Shown here: in pieces, positions 17,072-25,335 of the stretch
How positions within the stretch are numbered: position 1 is the first letter of the stretch
Layout of the letters: each line of letters begins with the position of its first letter
Assembly (NCBI RefSeq): GCF_021129235.1
Contig: NZ_JAJOMA010000014.1
Coordinates: 1-64,000, forward strand
Length of the DNA stretch: 64,000 nucleotides
From: Kineosporia mesophila
GTDB lineage: Bacteria > Actinomycetota > Actinomycetes > Actinomycetales > Kineosporiaceae
Reading direction: 5' to 3'
Program-made: the position numbers and the translations under genes
The notes under the pieces: generated by a model
The model's database searches: none
The model's input: the letters and a program-made list of their open reading frames with translations, nothing else
What the model was told of the DNA's origin: nothing

Positions 17072-19785
17072 GGGGCGCTCCTCGCGGGGACCGGTGGGGT
17101 GGACTCGAAGCTGAAGAACCCGGCCTGCGTCATCTCCGCGAGCGACTGCGCGAAGGCCCGGCCGACGAGTTCGAGGTCGGCGTCGGTGTGCGCGTCGCCG
17201 ATCATCAGGGTGTGCAGTTCCGGCAGGTACACGCCGTGCTTGCGCATGTAGCAGGCCAGGGCGATGTTGGCCTTGGTGTGGGAGCCCGCCAGCCGGTCAC
17301 GGATCAGCTTGGGGCGGGCGTAGTCGAAGGTGATGCCGAGCAGCGAGCGCTGCCCGGAGATCTCGCAGGACAGACCCAGGGCGGCCACGTGCGAGCGCAG
17401 TTCGCCGACCAGCCAGGCGGTCTTCCTCTCCAGCCCGGTGTAGATGCCCGGGTGGTCGCGCAGGTGGCCCAGCACGGCGGCGCCGGCGGCCGCGGTGATC
17501 GAGTTGCCGCTCATGGTGCCACCGACGAAGGCGCGGCTGTGCACGTCGAGGAAGGGGTCGCCGCTGCTGCGGGCGACGCCCACGACGTCGGGGCGCCCGA
17601 CCACGGCGCCGCAGGGCAGGCCGCCGCCGATGATCTTGCCCAGGCAGGTGAGGTCGGGGGTCACGCCGGCCAGGTGCTGCACTCCCCCGTAGGTGACCCG
17701 GAAGCCGGTGACGACCTCGTCGAACACCAGCAGCACGCCGTGGGCGCGGCAGGTCGCGGCCAGGCGGCGCAGGAAGCCGGCGTCGAAGCCCCCGGTGACC
17801 GAGGGCATCGGCTCGACGATCACGCAGGCCAGGTCGCCGGCGGCGTCGGTGATGCGGTGCAGGCTCTCGTCCAGGCCGTACTGCAGCACCAGGGTCTGGT
17901 CGACGACGCTGTGCTGCGCGCCGGCCGAGTTGGCCACCGGTGACGGTGCGTTCGCCTCGCCGCGGTAGCGGAACCAGGAGCTGACCATGCCCTGATCGGA
18001 GAAGCCGTGGTAGTGGCCCTCGAACTTGGCCACGCGCTGGCGGCCGGTGTGGGCGCGGGCCATCCGGACGGCCATCTGCACCGCCTCGGTACCGGAGTTG
18101 GCCAGCACGGCCAGGGTTGCGGGGAAGGCCGCGGTCAGGGTGCGGGCCAGGGTGAGTTCGGCCGGGCTGCCCAGGGCGTTGACCCCACCGGAGTCGACGG
18201 CGCGTCGGATCGCCGCGGCCGGTACCGGGTGGCCGTAGCCGAGCAGGTGGGGGCCGAATCCGCCCGACAGGTCCACGTACTCGTTGCCGTCCAGGTCGGT
18301 GAGCCGGGAACCGGAGGCCTTCGCGACGACGATCGGGTAGGCGGCGGGCAACACGAACCGGTCGAAGTGGGTGGGGGCGACCAGGTACCGGGCGGCGTCG
18401 CGGCGGGCGGCGCCGGTGATCGGGGTGCGGTCGCGCAGCTCCCGTTCGAAGGTGTCGCGCAGGTCGTCGCTCAGGTACGGGGAGAAACGGTCGGTGAACT
18501 TGCGCCCGTTGCGCCAGATGTCGAGCTGCGGGTCGACCTGGCTGAGGAATCCCTCACCGGTCAGGGTGCTGAGGGCCAGCAGGGAGAAGCGGGTGGAGAT
18601 CAGGCTGCCGTGCCGCCGGAGCAGGCGGGAGGCCTCGTCGAGGAACGACATGGTCGACCAGTGGCCGGTCTCGGTGGTGAAGTGGCGGCGCAGGATGCCG
18701 GTGAGCTCGGCGTGGTACTCCCCCGACCCCCGGGCTCGGTCGGGGTGCTGCGCGAAGGTCGTGGTGAACCGGTCGGCGGCCCGTTCCCACTCCTGGCGCA
18801 CGCAGGCGAAGTAGAACGACGACAGGTTCCACTTGTCGTCCTCGGACAGGCGCCCCACCAGACCGAAGTCGAGCAGCACGATGCGCCCGCCGGGCTCGAA
18901 CAGGAAGTTGCCCGGGTGCGGGTCGACGTGGAAGAGGCCGTGGAAGTAGACCATCGTGTTGAAGGCGTCGAGCAGGCGGGCGGCCAGGTCCTCGCGGCGG
19001 TGGCCGGCGCGGCCCGGGTCCTGGCCGGGCACGCCCCGCACGTACTCCATCACCAGCAGGTCCTCCCGGCACGCGGCCGGGATCGTGCGCGGCACCCGCA
19101 CGTAGGGGTGGTTACGGAAGTTCTCGGCCACGGCCTCCTGCCGGGCCTGCTCGGCCAGCAGGTCGCACTGCCCGGTGAGCAGCGGGCGCAGGGCGGCGAA
19201 GTGCCCGGCCAGGTCGTAGTGCCGCACGGCGGGTACCAGCAGGCCGGCGCCCCGGATCAGGGCATCGAGGATCAGCGACGCCGCGGCGAGGCGTTCGCGC
19301 ACCCCGGTCTTGACCACCTTGACAGCCACCCGGCGGCCGTCCACCAGCCGGGCCGTGTGTACCTGGGCGACCGACCCGACGGCGATGGGCTCCTCGTCGA
19401 AGTCGGCGAAAAGCCCTTCTCCCGAGCGTTTCAGCGTGGCGCGCAGCTGGTCGCGGCGCATCGGGGGCAGGTCAGAGAAGAAGGAGCGGAACTGCTCGAC
19501 CGTGTCACCCGCCAGCACTCCTGACTGGGTACCGAGCACCTGGCCCGCCTTGACGTACAGCGGCCCCAGGCGCAACAGGTAGCCGCGCAGCAGCTCGGCA
19601 TCGCCCGGCCCGCCGGGCAGCGCCCGGCGCAGGCCGAAAACACAGCTCCAGCCGACGATCCTGGCCCCCTCGGAGACCAGGTGCGGTAGAAGACGCCAGG
19701 AATCGCGCATGAATCCCCCGGTCCGGAAAATGATTTCGTGCGGCACCGTCGAAGTTCCCCCTTTGAGACTAGGGACGACATCCAC
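17068..19785 (-). CDS. ABC1/UbiB kinase-class III aminotransferase fusion
   Basis: 905 residues in one frame. Residues about 30-450 are an ABC1/AarF/UbiB atypical kinase-like domain: KAGQ (79-82), AVGSVAQVH loop, invariant-type Lys in VAVKVV, MEYVRG, HVDPHPGN (286-293) and DFG (306-308). Residues about 465-890 are a class III PLP aminotransferase of the glutamate-1-semialdehyde aminomutase type: ANSGTEAV, FDEVVTGFR (688-696) and the PLP lysine Lys717 in LGKIIGGGLP. UbiB proteins act on quinone or lipid biosynthesis at membranes, and the aminotransferase aminates or isomerises a carbonyl substrate. This is the first gene of a six-gene operon. Start uncertain: ATG 19785, GTG 19746 (AAAGGGGG ten bases upstream) or ATG 19710. 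Confidence 0.85.
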   Translation of the reverse strand: MDVVPSLKGGTSTVPHEIIFRTGGFMRDSWRLLPHLVSEGARIVGWSCVFGLRRALPGGPGDAELLRGYLLRLGPLYVKAGQVLGTQSGVLAGDTVEQFRSFFSDLPPMRRDQLRATLKRSGEGLFADFDEEPIAVGSVAQVHTARLVDGRRVAVKVVKTGVRERLAAASLILDALIRGAGLLVPAVRHYDLAGHFAALRPLLTGQCDLLAEQARQEAVAENFRNHPYVRVPRTIPAACREDLLVMEYVRGVPGQDPGRAGHRREDLAARLLDAFNTMVYFHGLFHVDPHPGNFLFEPGGRIVLLDFGLVGRLSEDDKWNLSSFYFACVRQEWERAADRFTTTFAQHPDRARGSGEYHAELTGILRRHFTTETGHWSTMSFLDEASRLLRRHGSLISTRFSLLALSTLTGEGFLSQVDPQLDIWRNGRKFTDRFSPYLSDDLRDTFERELRDRTPITGAARRDAARYLVAPTHFDRFVLPAAYPIVVAKASGSRLTDLDGNEYVDLSGGFGPHLLGYGHPVPAAAIRRAVDSGGVNALGSPAELTLARTLTAAFPATLAVLANSGTEAVQMAVRMARAHTGRQRVAKFEGHYHGFSDQGMVSSWFRYRGEANAPSPVANSAGAQHSVVDQTLVLQYGLDESLHRITDAAGDLACVIVEPMPSVTGGFDAGFLRRLAATCRAHGVLLVFDEVVTGFRVTYGGVQHLAGVTPDLTCLGKIIGGGLPCGAVVGRPDVVGVARSSGDPFLDVHSRAFVGGTMSGNSITAAAGAAVLGHLRDHPGIYTGLERKTAWLVGELRSHVAALGLSCEISGQRSLLGITFDYARPKLIRDRLAGSHTKANIALACYMRKHGVYLPELHTLMIGDAHTDADLELVGRAFAQSLAEMTQAGFFSFESTPPVPARSAP

Positions 19786-19981
19786 CGGTCGGCATCCCGG
19801 GAATCCGTGGGCGCCCCCGTTTTCCCGGACCCCCGCGTTATGGCTGCGCAGAAACGAATTTCACCCACCCACCGACCGGGCCGCAGACGTCAGTCATTCG
19901 AACCATGACTTTGTAGACATTTCGCCGTGTAAAGTTGTTTTATGGGGTGCGGCGCAGCTCACTGCCGAGAGGGGAGCGTCC
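19786..19981. other. Intergenic promoter region
   Basis: The upstream region of the minus-strand lipid-type operon. It becomes AT-richer around 19895-19945 than its surroundings. No convincing gene, repeat or operator is visible. The operon promoter is expected here. Confidence 0.4.
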
Positions 19982-20255
19982 TGGTCGCATCGATGCCTGC
20001 GCGCCGTGGCCGCCGGGTTCCTGCTGGTGCCGGCCCTTGGTCTGGCCGGCTGCGGACAGGAGGCGCCCACCAGCAGCGCCTCCGGCTTTCCGTCGACCGG
20101 GCAGCTCCAGCTGGTCGCCCCGGCCGCGCCGGGCGGCGGCCGGGACGGCACCGCCCGGGCCCTCGGCTCCGACCTGGTGAGGAACCCAGGTCATCAACAT
20201 CGAGGGGCCCGGAGGCACGATCGGCCGTCCTGGCCGTCGTGATCATCTCCCCCTG
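19982..20255 (+). pseudogene. Broken TctC/Bug-type solute-binding lipoprotein
   Basis: In one frame, from about 19982, there is a lipoprotein signal (AAGFLLVPALGLAGCG, lipobox Cys) followed by LQLVAPAAPGGGRDGTARALGSDL, the start of a tripartite tricarboxylate transporter binding protein. After about 20175 the match moves to another frame as QVINIEGPGGTIG, the next conserved stretch of the same family (NxxGAGGTIG). Everything after that is missing. So the gene has a frameshift or small deletion and has lost about 250 C-terminal residues. The adjacent UspA gene often accompanies such transporters, which supports a decayed TctCBA locus. Confidence 0.7.
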
Positions 20256-20302
20256 ATCCTGCGCGTGATCCGCAGGTCCCCCACTCCCGACGAGGTGAAC
20301 CG

Positions 20303-20701
20303 GTGACCGTCGTACTCGCCCACACCCCCCACGCCTCCGCCGGGGCCGCCTTCGGGTCCGCCCTGGAACAGGCCGTCTTCCGCGACACCGACCTGGTCCT
20401 CGTCAACGCCGCGAAGGGCGAGGCCCTGGTCGACCCGAAGTACGCGACGGACGCGGCCCTCACCGAGTTCTCGCAGCGCGCCTCGGGTCGCGGGGTCGGC
20501 CTGACGATCGAGCGTCCCGTCGACGCCGACATCGCCGCCGCCGTCCTGACCGTCGCCGGCCGGTACGACACCGACCTGATCGTGCTGGGCGTGCGCCACC
20601 GCTCGACCGTGGGCAAGTTCCTGCTCGGAAGCGTCGCCCAGCGCATCATCCTGGACGCCGACTGCCCCGTCCTCGCGGTCAAGTCACCTCCGGCGGGGTA
20701 G
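20303..20701 (+). CDS. Universal stress protein (UspA family)
   Basis: 132 residues, GTG start. A single Usp domain: TVVLAHTPHASAG at the start, an alpha/beta body and the C-terminal nucleotide-site motif GVRHRSTVGKFLLGSVAQRII (compare GxRGxxxxxxxxxGS). It ends in ILDADCPVLAVK, the typical last strand. It is cytoplasmic and probably ATP-binding. It directly follows the decayed TctC gene; small Usp proteins often sit in tripartite tricarboxylate transporter loci, so this may be the surviving member of that cluster. Confidence 0.85.
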   Translation: MTVVLAHTPHASAGAAFGSALEQAVFRDTDLVLVNAAKGEALVDPKYATDAALTEFSQRASGRGVGLTIERPVDADIAAAVLTVAGRYDTDLIVLGVRHRSTVGKFLLGSVAQRIILDADCPVLAVKSPPAG

Positions 20702-21052
20702 GGGATCGGGTCCAGAACCCCCGGCCCGTAGCAGCAAACCCGTCCGGGGCACCAGAAGCCGCTCGGACCGAGCCAGATCCAGTTCTCTTCCCCGGGAGTT
20801 ACTCTCGCCTGCCCGCTCCACGGCACGGCACAGCCACGTCGTAGCGGTGGCACCGGGCAATCCACACATCCACCGGGCGATCATCATGGCGCATCAGCCG
20901 GCGTTCTCCCCCTACGGCCCGTCGGCCACCCCAGGACGGAACGAGGACAAGCGGCATCCGGCCGCCGGTCGGGGCACTCGGAGTCTCCCCTCCTGGACAT
21001 ATGCTAGAACCTGACACTGACGTGAAGATCGCCAGAACCCCGGGAGAGCGTG
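20702..21052. other. Intergenic region before MerR gene
   Basis: About 350 bp without a supported gene. The last 55 bases hold CCTGACACTGACGTGAAG (about 21011-21028), which could be part of a MerR-type promoter/operator because such sites are interrupted repeats between the -35 and -10 boxes. I see no other repeat, terminator or RNA motif. Confidence 0.35.
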
Positions 21053-21436
21053 ATGCGGATCGGTGAGCTGGCGGAGCGCACCGGCGTGAGTGTGCGCTCG
21101 CTGCGGTACTACGAGGAGCAGGGGCTGCTCAGCAGTGAGCGCAGCGCCGGGGGCCATCGGCACTACACCGAGCAGGAGATCGACCGGGTCGAGTACCTGC
21201 AGCGGCTCTACTCGGCGGGGCTGTCCAGCCAGACCATTCTGCGGGTGCTGCCCTGCCTGGAGTCACCGAACGGGGAGACCAGCGACGCCGCGTTCGCCCA
21301 TCTGGTGACCGAACGCGACAAGCTGCGCGAGCACATCGGGGGCCTGACCCGCACGCTGGAGTCGCTCGACGAGCTGATCACGCTCAACCGCGCGCGCCGC
21401 GACCGGCTCGACGAGGCGACTCCCGACGTCACCTGA
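21053..21436 (+). CDS. MerR-family regulator
   Basis: 127 residues from the ATG at 21053 with GGGAGAG upstream (a GTG at 21050 is the alternative). The N-terminal winged helix is canonical: MRIGELAERTGVSVRSLRYYEEQGLL, with a GHRHYTEQEIDRVEYLQ wing. A helical coiled-coil dimerisation segment spans about 75-115. It lacks the Cys pattern of metal sensors, so it probably senses an organic or redox signal. It is convergent with the FAD monooxygenase gene and overlaps its end by 8 bases. Its target may be its own promoter or the convergent operon. Confidence 0.85.
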   Translation: MRIGELAERTGVSVRSLRYYEEQGLLSSERSAGGHRHYTEQEIDRVEYLQRLYSAGLSSQTILRVLPCLESPNGETSDAAFAHLVTERDKLREHIGGLTRTLESLDELITLNRARRDRLDEATPDVT

Positions 21437-23144
21437 GGTTCCCGCCCAGTACCCGGGTGAGCACGGCCTCGGCTCCGCCCGTGGGCAGTGCGTCGCCCCG
21501 CCAGGCCACGTGCTGGTCCGGCCGCACCAGGAAGTACAGGGCGTCGCGGTACGGGCTCCCGGCCGGCACGTCCTTCACGTGCACCACCGCGAGGAGAATC
21601 CCCCGCCGGGCCGCCGCCTCGGTGAAAGAGGTTTCCAGGGAACGGTCCTCACCGATCGACAGCAGCGCGAAGCCGGATCCGATCCGGTCGTGCAGGGTGC
21701 CGCCGTAGGTGTCGACGAGACCGTTCGGGGCGCGGTGGCCCGGCCGTGGATCGTCCTCGTAAATTTCTGGCTCCCAAGGTGTCTCGTCCCTCACCGGACT
21801 GGATTCGTACCAGATCGCCCGGGACTGGTCGTACCGCTCGTCGAACGTGACGCCCGGCGCCACCACCGACTCCGCGGCCAATCGGGCCCGGATCTTCTCG
21901 CGGCGCTCGAGCGCCCACCCGCTCGTGTCCTGATCGGCCGGGATGCCCTCGTCCCGCAGCTCGGCCAGGGTCGCGCGCGCACGCCGTGAGCGTTCCAGCG
22001 CGTGGTCGGCAACCCTCCAATTGTGCCGCCGGCGTTCCTCGTCGTAGGAGTCGAGCAACTCCGTCGGCGCCTGGTCCCGCAGGACGGCCGCCAGCTTCCA
22101 GCCGAGATTGACCACGTCACCGAACCCTTCGCCCAGGTTGCCGCCCGGGGTGCGTACGTGGGCGGCATCTCCCACCAGGAGCACCCGGCCCTGCCGGAAC
22201 GTCCGCGCGATCCGGGTCGAGTCGTAGTACGGGGTGGCCGAGACCAGTTCCAGGTCCAGATCGAAACCGAAGGACGCGCGGGCGGTGTCGAGCAGTTCGC
22301 GCTCGGTCGGCCGGTGGTCGAGCGGGAAGGGGCCGGCGTACACGCGCCACTCGCGATGGCTGACCGCCGCCAGGAATCCCGAGGACTTCTCGTTGAACAC
22401 GATGTTCACGCCGCTGGGGGCGGGCCCCACCCGGTCGCTGATGTCGGGGGTGCGCACGATCAGCCGGAAACGCTGTTCCCGGGCCCGTTCCCCGTCGCGT
22501 TCGATGCCGGCCAGGGTGCGGACCGTGCTGCGGTTCCCGTCCGCACCGATGACGTAGCGGGCCCGCACCAGGCGCGCCTCACCGTCGGAGATCACCCGGG
22601 CCTCGACCCCGTCGGCATCCTCCTCCAGGGCGCGCAGTTCCCAGCCGCCGGAGACCGGCACGCGCAGTTCGCCCAGGCGCTCGATGAACACCTTCTGCAG
22701 GGCCGATTGCGGACGCCTCAGGGCTTCTTCGGGGCTGGCCCGCCTTTTCGGGACGGCCGGCCCGGTAGGGCCGAGATCATGCCCCACCAGCGAGGTGATG
22801 AGGCGGATGCCCCGGTTCCACTCCGGGGGGAAGGTCCACTCGTCGCGGATGCGCTGCAACAGACCCCAGCGCCGGAAATGCTCGACCACGCGCGGGGTGT
22901 GGCCCATCGCCCCGGCCCGTACCAGAGTGGCCTCGGTGGCCTTGTCGACCACGGCCACGCTGACACCGCGCCCCGCGAGCTCGATCGCGGCGGAGAGCCC
23001 GACCGGTCCGGCCCCCACGACCAGCACGTCCACGGCATCGGGCAGGGCATCACGCGGGAAGACCACCGTATGGACGTCGCGCCCACCGGTGAGGGAAAGA
23101 TCCGGCCGGTACGCCTCGTCCCTCAATTCTTCGTTCGTGATCAT
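21429..23144 (-). CDS. FAD-dependent aromatic-ring monooxygenase
   Basis: 571 residues of the class A flavoprotein hydroxylase (PheA/TfdB/MhpA-like) type. The dinucleotide fold is VLVVGAGPVGLSAAIELAGRG (about 40-60), and GADGNRS and VLLVGDAAHVRTPGGNLGEGFGDVVNLGWKLA follow. The C-terminal domain resembles the thioredoxin-like domain of phenol hydroxylases. It would hydroxylate an aromatic substrate with NAD(P)H and O2 in the cytoplasm. It is the last gene of the 31.1-21.4 kb operon. Its ATG, first codons and GGGGAGGA ribosome site all lie inside a 48-bp palindrome shared with the end of the preceding monooxygenase gene (ATGA overlap). Confidence 0.85.
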   Translation of the reverse strand: MITNEELRDEAYRPDLSLTGGRDVHTVVFPRDALPDAVDVLVVGAGPVGLSAAIELAGRGVSVAVVDKATEATLVRAGAMGHTPRVVEHFRRWGLLQRIRDEWTFPPEWNRGIRLITSLVGHDLGPTGPAVPKRRASPEEALRRPQSALQKVFIERLGELRVPVSGGWELRALEEDADGVEARVISDGEARLVRARYVIGADGNRSTVRTLAGIERDGERAREQRFRLIVRTPDISDRVGPAPSGVNIVFNEKSSGFLAAVSHREWRVYAGPFPLDHRPTERELLDTARASFGFDLDLELVSATPYYDSTRIARTFRQGRVLLVGDAAHVRTPGGNLGEGFGDVVNLGWKLAAVLRDQAPTELLDSYDEERRRHNWRVADHALERSRRARATLAELRDEGIPADQDTSGWALERREKIRARLAAESVVAPGVTFDERYDQSRAIWYESSPVRDETPWEPEIYEDDPRPGHRAPNGLVDTYGGTLHDRIGSGFALLSIGEDRSLETSFTEAAARRGILLAVVHVKDVPAGSPYRDALYFLVRPDQHVAWRGDALPTGGAEAVLTRVLGGNLR

Positions 23145-23181
23145 GCAAATCCTCCCCGGGGAAAGTCTTCCTGATCACGAA
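23134..23181. repeat. 48-bp junction palindrome, copy A
   Basis: It begins TTCGTGATCA and ends TGATCACGAA around a CCCCGGGG centre. On the minus strand it encodes the last residues of the upstream LLM (RDQEDFPRGGFA), its TGA stop, a GGGGAGGA ribosome site and the ATG plus first codons of the FAD monooxygenase gene. About 80% identical to copy C. Confidence 0.85.
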
Positions 23182-24496
23182 CAGAGTGGCGGTTCTCCGG
23201 GATCGGGAGGCCCAGATGGCCTCGCAGGGTGTCGTGTTCGTAAGCGGTCCGGAACAGACCTCGCTTCTGCAGCAGCGGCACCACGTCACCGGCGAAGCGC
23301 TCCAGATCCTCCAGGGCCCGGAAGCGCAGGTTCAGGCCGTCGGCGGCACCGGCGGTGAACCATTCCTCGATCGCGTCCGCGACGGTGTCCGGCGCCCCGG
23401 TGAACGGTGAGGGCCGGTACTCGGTGAGGGTCTCCACCACCTGCCGCAGGGTGAGGCCCTGCGAGGCCGCGCGGTCGACGATCGCCTGCCCCGCCGTGCG
23501 TCCCCCCTTCTCGGCCAGGTGGGCGACATCCGGGAACGGCGCGTCCAGATCGTGCTGCGCGAAGTCGTACGCCCCGAAACTACGGCCCAGGAAGCCCAAT
23601 TTGCGGTCGAAGTCGTTGTCCTGGTCGTAGATCTCGCGGGACCGGCGATGCGCCTGCGCGTCGCTCGACCCGACCACCGGCGATGCCCCGGTGAAGATCA
23701 ACACGTGGTCGGGGTCGCGCCCGGCCGCGGTGGCCCGCTGCTTGATGTCGCTGAAGTAGGCCTGGGCCTGCGCCCGGGTGCCGCCGGGCGCGTAGATGCC
23801 CTCGGCCACCTGCGCGGCCAGGTTCCGCCCCTCCTCGGAGACCCCGGCCTGGAAGATCACCGGCTGTCCCTGCGGCGAGCGGGAGACGTTCAGCGGCCCG
23901 GCGACCGAGAAGTGCTCGCCGACATGGTTCAGCGCGTGCAGTTTCGAGGGGTCGAGGAACTGGTTGTCGTCCAGGGAGGCGGGGAAGGCGTCGTCCTCGT
24001 AGGAGTCCCACAGCCCGCGCACGACCTGCACGGCCTCCAGGGCCCGCCCGTAGCGGGTGGCGTAGTCGAGGTGCTCCTCCAGGCCGTAGTTGCGCGAGGT
24101 CCCGGTGTCGAAGCTGGTGACCACGTTCCACGCCGCCCGGCCGCCGCTGATCAGGTCGAGCGAGGCGAAGCGCCGGGCCAGGTTGAACGGCGAGTTGTAG
24201 GTCGAGCTCGCCGTGGCGACCAGGCCGATGTGTGTAGTGTGCGTGGCCACCGCCGAGAGGAGGGTCAGCGGTTCGAGGCGGTTCAGGTAGTGCGAGGGGT
24301 AGTCGGGGGTGATGAACTGGCTGTCGACGATGAAAAAGGCGTCGAACAGGGCGGCCTGCGCGATCTGAGCCTGCCGGATGTAGTACTGGATGTCGATGCT
24401 GGCGTTCTTCGGCACCCGCGGGTCTTTCCACAGCCCGTGCTGGCCCGGGCCACCCACCCCGTAGGCGGCGACCGCCAGGTGAAGTCTGCGCGTCAT
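23141..24496 (-). CDS. NtaA/DszA-type flavin monooxygenase (LLM)
   Basis: 451 residues of the luciferase-like monooxygenase (LLM) superfamily, NtaA/SnaA/DszA branch. Signatures are FDAFFIVDSQFITP near the N-terminus, LEPLTLLSAVATHTTHIGLVATAS, GGRAAWNVVTSFD, YGRALEAVQVVRGLWDSYEDDAF and SPQGQPVIFQAGVSEEGRNLAA. The family uses FMNH2 from a separate reductase to oxidise amines, sulfones or thioethers. It overlaps the ATPase gene upstream (ATGA at 24493-24496). The last dozen residues (RDQEDFPRGGFA) come from the junction palindrome and look added to the normal end. It is probably part of uptake-linked catabolism of an organosulfur or amine compound brought in by the adjoining ABC importer. Confidence 0.88.
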   Translation of the reverse strand: MTRRLHLAVAAYGVGGPGQHGLWKDPRVPKNASIDIQYYIRQAQIAQAALFDAFFIVDSQFITPDYPSHYLNRLEPLTLLSAVATHTTHIGLVATASSTYNSPFNLARRFASLDLISGGRAAWNVVTSFDTGTSRNYGLEEHLDYATRYGRALEAVQVVRGLWDSYEDDAFPASLDDNQFLDPSKLHALNHVGEHFSVAGPLNVSRSPQGQPVIFQAGVSEEGRNLAAQVAEGIYAPGGTRAQAQAYFSDIKQRATAAGRDPDHVLIFTGASPVVGSSDAQAHRRSREIYDQDNDFDRKLGFLGRSFGAYDFAQHDLDAPFPDVAHLAEKGGRTAGQAIVDRAASQGLTLRQVVETLTEYRPSPFTGAPDTVADAIEEWFTAGAADGLNLRFRALEDLERFAGDVVPLLQKRGLFRTAYEHDTLRGHLGLPIPENRHSVRDQEDFPRGGFA

Positions 24497-25335
24497 ACCG
24501 GTTCTCCGTTCAGCTGAGCTCGTAGTGCCTGACGTTCGGCCCGGGTGGCGGGCGGCGCGTGCAGCGTGGGCACCGAACCCAGCAGCAGCCGGGTGTAGGC
24601 GTGCTGCGGCGTCCGGAGAACTTCTGCGGTGGAACCGGACTCGACCAGCTCACCCTGGTACAGCACCGCGATCCGGTCGGCGACACCGGCCACCGAGCCG
24701 AGGTCGTGCGAGATGAAGACCAGGGCGGTGCCGGCGTCGCGCAGGTTCTTGATGATCTGCAGGATCTGTACCCGGTTGGCGGCGTCCAGGGCGGACACCG
24801 GCTCGTCGAGGATGATCAGCGCGGGCTCGACGACCAGGGCCCGGGCCACCGCGACCCGCTGCCGCTGGCCGCCCGACAGCTCGGCCGGGCGGCGCGGCAG
24901 CAGGTGCTCGTCGAGGTTCACCCGGGCGAACTGCTCCCGCACCGCTTCGAGGGCGGACGCGCGCGGGTCGCCGCGCAGCAGAAGGGGTTCGAGCAGCGAC
25001 TCCTGAACGGTCAGGTCCGGGTCGAGGCTGCGCAGCGGGTCCTGGAACACGTACTGCACCACGCCGCGCCGGCGGAAGGACCGCCACTGCCGCTGCGAGT
25101 ACCCGGTGACGTCCTCGCCGCCGATCCGGACCCGGCCGCCGGAGGCCCGCACCAGCCCCAGCACCGTGCGGGCCAGCGTGGACTTGCCCGAGCCGGTCTC
25201 CCCGATCAGGCCGAGCGTCTCCCCGGACCGCACCTGGAGCGACACACCGGACAGCGCGCGATGTCGGCGCCGACCCACCCCGTAGTGGACATCGAGGTCG
25301 GAGACCTCGAGCACCTCGTCCTCAATGCCCGGCAC
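24493..25335 (-). CDS. ABC importer ATPase (DppF/OppF-like)
   Basis: 280 residues: Walker A GETGSGKST (about 39-47), signature [15 protein letters not shown], Walker [14 protein letters not shown], and the H-loop FISHDLGSV. The C-terminal extension with HAYTRLLLGSVP is typical of the oligopeptide/nickel importer family. It is the second of two ATPases, with its start overlapping the first by 14 bases, and it powers the importer encoded upstream. Confidence 0.92.
   Translation of the reverse strand: MPGIEDEVLEVSDLDVHYGVGRRRHRALSGVSLQVRSGETLGLIGETGSGKSTLARTVLGLVRASGGRVRIGGEDVTGYSQRQWRSFRRRGVVQYVFQDPLRSLDPDLTVQESLLEPLLLRGDPRASALEAVREQFARVNLDEHLLPRRPAELSGGQRQRVAVARALVVEPALIILDEPVSALDAANRVQILQIIKNLRDAGTALVFISHDLGSVAGVADRIAVLYQGELVESGSTAEVLRTPQHAYTRLLLGSVPTLHAPPATRAERQALRAQLNGEPV

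Noticed and set aside
1788-17251. Long plus-strand frames opposite the minus-strand genes
   Set aside because: They mirror GC-biased codons of real genes, are rich in Arg, Gly, His and Pro, and show no family motif.
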